Of a stretch of 6,061 nucleotides of DNA, positions 4,907 to 6,061 are shown in pieces. The position numbers were made by a program, and so were the translations under genes. Numbering within the stretch: position 1 is the first letter of the stretch; every line of letters begins with the position of its first letter. This stretch comes from Pseudomonadota bacterium (GTDB lineage Bacteria; Desulfobacterota; Desulfobulbia; Desulfobulbales; DAOVYS01), in assembly GCA_030635485.1 (NCBI GenBank), contig DAOVYS010000173.1, forward strand, positions 1 through 6,061. Reading direction: 5' to 3'. The notes beneath the pieces are model-generated. The model saw only the letters and a list, made by a program, of their open reading frames with translations. It was not told where the DNA came from and did not search any database.

Positions 4907-5908
4907 TCACCTTGCCCCAAACACCTCCTTGAGAGCCTGAGATATCCTTTCCCCCCTTTTTTCTATCGCGGGCCAGTCCTGATCGTTGATACCCAGCGGT
5001 ACCAGATCCTTTCGCGTTTCTGGAAACGCGAGAGCCGAACGAACAAACAGGACTCTGCCCATAAGAGAGATTAGATCGATAAAATGCTCTTGATCGACTG
5101 CTACGGTTTTGATTACCAATCCCCTATCCATCAACTCCTTCATGGGAAAATGAAACACTGAGTTATCTATACCCCTGTTCGCTTCCATCCGAGAAAAGTT
5201 AAGGAGAGGTCTGGGATCTCCTTTCCTGTAAAATCCAATCCCCAGAAACGGGATGACAGCAGAAGGGTCGATCTCAGCAACACACACGCTGCCCAGCGCT
5301 GTCTCTCCCGATAAAATATACCCTCCTTCCTTATTCCCCTCTGCCTTAAGATTGACCACTACCTTGTTGAAAATGGAAACAAGATCTATCTTCACCGTGT
5401 TTACTATTTTTGGCTGAGAACCGTCATCTTTTGTCCTGAAAGCGCTGACAAACCGTAATTCGTCTCCTTCCATCCCAAGCTCGAACATAAGACCAACATC
5501 CTGAAACAGAATCAACTCCTCCTTTGAGGGATCGAACAGAAGGGCTTTTTCTCCCGCGAGAATAAAAATCGGAGTCCCATCCATCATGTCACGGACATAG
5601 AGGGCATATCCGTTTGCTTTGCTGTAATAGACACGATATCCAATGGCGGTATTGATGCTTGGCTCAGATAAGGCAGCCTCAACTGTCAGCGAGGAGTACT
5701 GGTGGTTCTCTGCCGAGATAACCAGGGCCATCCCCTTGAGTTCGGATGGGGACAACTCGCCGGCAGGTTGTCCAAGCAGAGCTGTCTGCAGGGGAATAAA
5801 TAAAAAAAACAAGGTCGTGAACAAGACGCGATGTATCAAGCTCATCCCACCGAAATTCTTTATAAAAAATTTCCCCAACCGACAAACAGAAGAATGCATG
5901 TAAGCCAT
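4907..5908 (-). CDS. exported protein of unknown function
   Basis: I do not recognise this 333-aa protein. The N-terminus has a basic stretch and a hydrophobic core (about 28-46, LFTTLFFLFIPLQTALLG) followed by QPAGELSP, consistent with a Sec signal peptide cleaved near residue 46-47, or a single membrane anchor. There is no lipobox cysteine, so it is not an evident lipoprotein. The rest looks mainly beta-strand, with short alternating segments such as GYRVYYSKANGYALYVRD and TPIFILAGEKALLFDP. That recalls LolA/LolB-like half-barrels, but this is only a fold impression. The final 40 residues are charged and helical. I chose the ATG at 5908 because AGGAGG (5920-5915) lies 6 nt before it. A TTG at 5923 contains the ribosome binding site in its own reading and is unlikely. 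An ATG at 5845 would give a more typical short signal peptide but has no properly spaced site. It is probably periplasmic, and the first of three co-directional genes. Confidence 0.85.
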   Translation of the reverse strand: MAYMHSSVCRLGKFFIKNFGGMSLIHRVLFTTLFFLFIPLQTALLGQPAGELSPSELKGMALVISAENHQYSSLTVEAALSEPSINTAIGYRVYYSKANGYALYVRDMMDGTPIFILAGEKALLFDPSKEELILFQDVGLMFELGMEGDELRFVSAFRTKDDGSQPKIVNTVKIDLVSIFNKVVVNLKAEGNKEGGYILSGETALGSVCVAEIDPSAVIPFLGIGFYRKGDPRPLLNFSRMEANRGIDNSVFHFPMKELMDRGLVIKTVAVDQEHFIDLISLMGRVLFVRSALAFPETRKDLVPLGINDQDWPAIEKRGERISQALKEVFGAR

Positions 5909-6012
5909 AAAATTCCTCCTCAACTGCTTTTCTACGGGGAGAAATGGGGACGCGGAGAAATAACGTCCATTTGTAAATTAGTAAATGCCCACTCCGGTTA
6001 CACCACTTTTTT

Positions 6013-6041
6013 TCTATAGCCAATATCCTAGCACAATACAA
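6013..6041 (-). promoter_or_regulatory. possible promoter of the exported-protein gene
   Basis: On the minus strand TTGTAT (6041-6036, three of six bases) and TATAGA (6018-6013, four of six) are 17 nt apart. The predicted start near 6006 gives a leader of about 98 nt. The -10 and adjoining spacer share 12 bases with the ketosynthase promoter in the same register. About 140 bp upstream of this gene hold nothing else that I can name. Confidence 0.35.
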
Positions 6042-6061
6042 TATTTTTAATGTGCTCAGTG

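Noticed and set aside
5679..6041. 120-aa minus-strand frame overlapping the exported-protein gene
   Set aside because: It overlaps a gene with a strong ribosome binding site and signal-like N-terminus, has no family features, and runs through that gene's predicted leader.

Overview
The window holds five well supported genes plus one weak partial one at the left edge. It looks like a Gram-negative bacterial chromosome with moderate G+C. A deltaproteobacterial (Desulfobacterota-like) source is my best guess, from the gene content and from a TTGAACC-type intergenic repeat, but the sequence alone does not prove it. No rRNA, tRNA, IS element, integrase or CRISPR array is visible.

Left part (1-1802): a divergent pair. 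A ketosynthase of the FabF/KAS II fold runs leftwards with an intact Cys-His-His active site. A stand-alone hypA nickel metallochaperone runs rightwards. Each has a recognisable sigma70-like promoter in the 185-bp gap between them.

Middle (1803-2592): a convergent, repeat-rich hypA/cspA spacer (an 11-bp inverted repeat, three TTGAACC units and a second hairpin). It is followed by a clear intrinsic terminator and a 66-aa cold-shock protein gene on the minus strand. The 327 bp upstream of cspA contain no convincing gene. They do hold a promoter-like element, a terminator-like hairpin with a T-run about 80 nt further on, and a small hairpin next to the cspA ribosome binding site. This looks like either a short terminated RNA or a structured, attenuated cspA leader, and it is the best candidate for something undescribed here.

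Right part (2593-6061): three minus-strand genes in one direction. In transcription order they are an unrecognised exported protein of about 333 aa, a YajD-type HNH nuclease-like protein, and a GH13 alpha-glucan enzyme resembling glycogen branching enzymes. The spacings (85 bp and 57 bp) allow but do not show co-transcription, and a possible separate promoter lies before yajD. The three have no obvious shared pathway.

I do not see a clearly novel multi-gene system. The notable points are the cspA upstream RNA structures, the divergent ketosynthase, the orphan hypA, the exported protein of unknown function, and a 12-bp box present in the same register of two predicted promoters.
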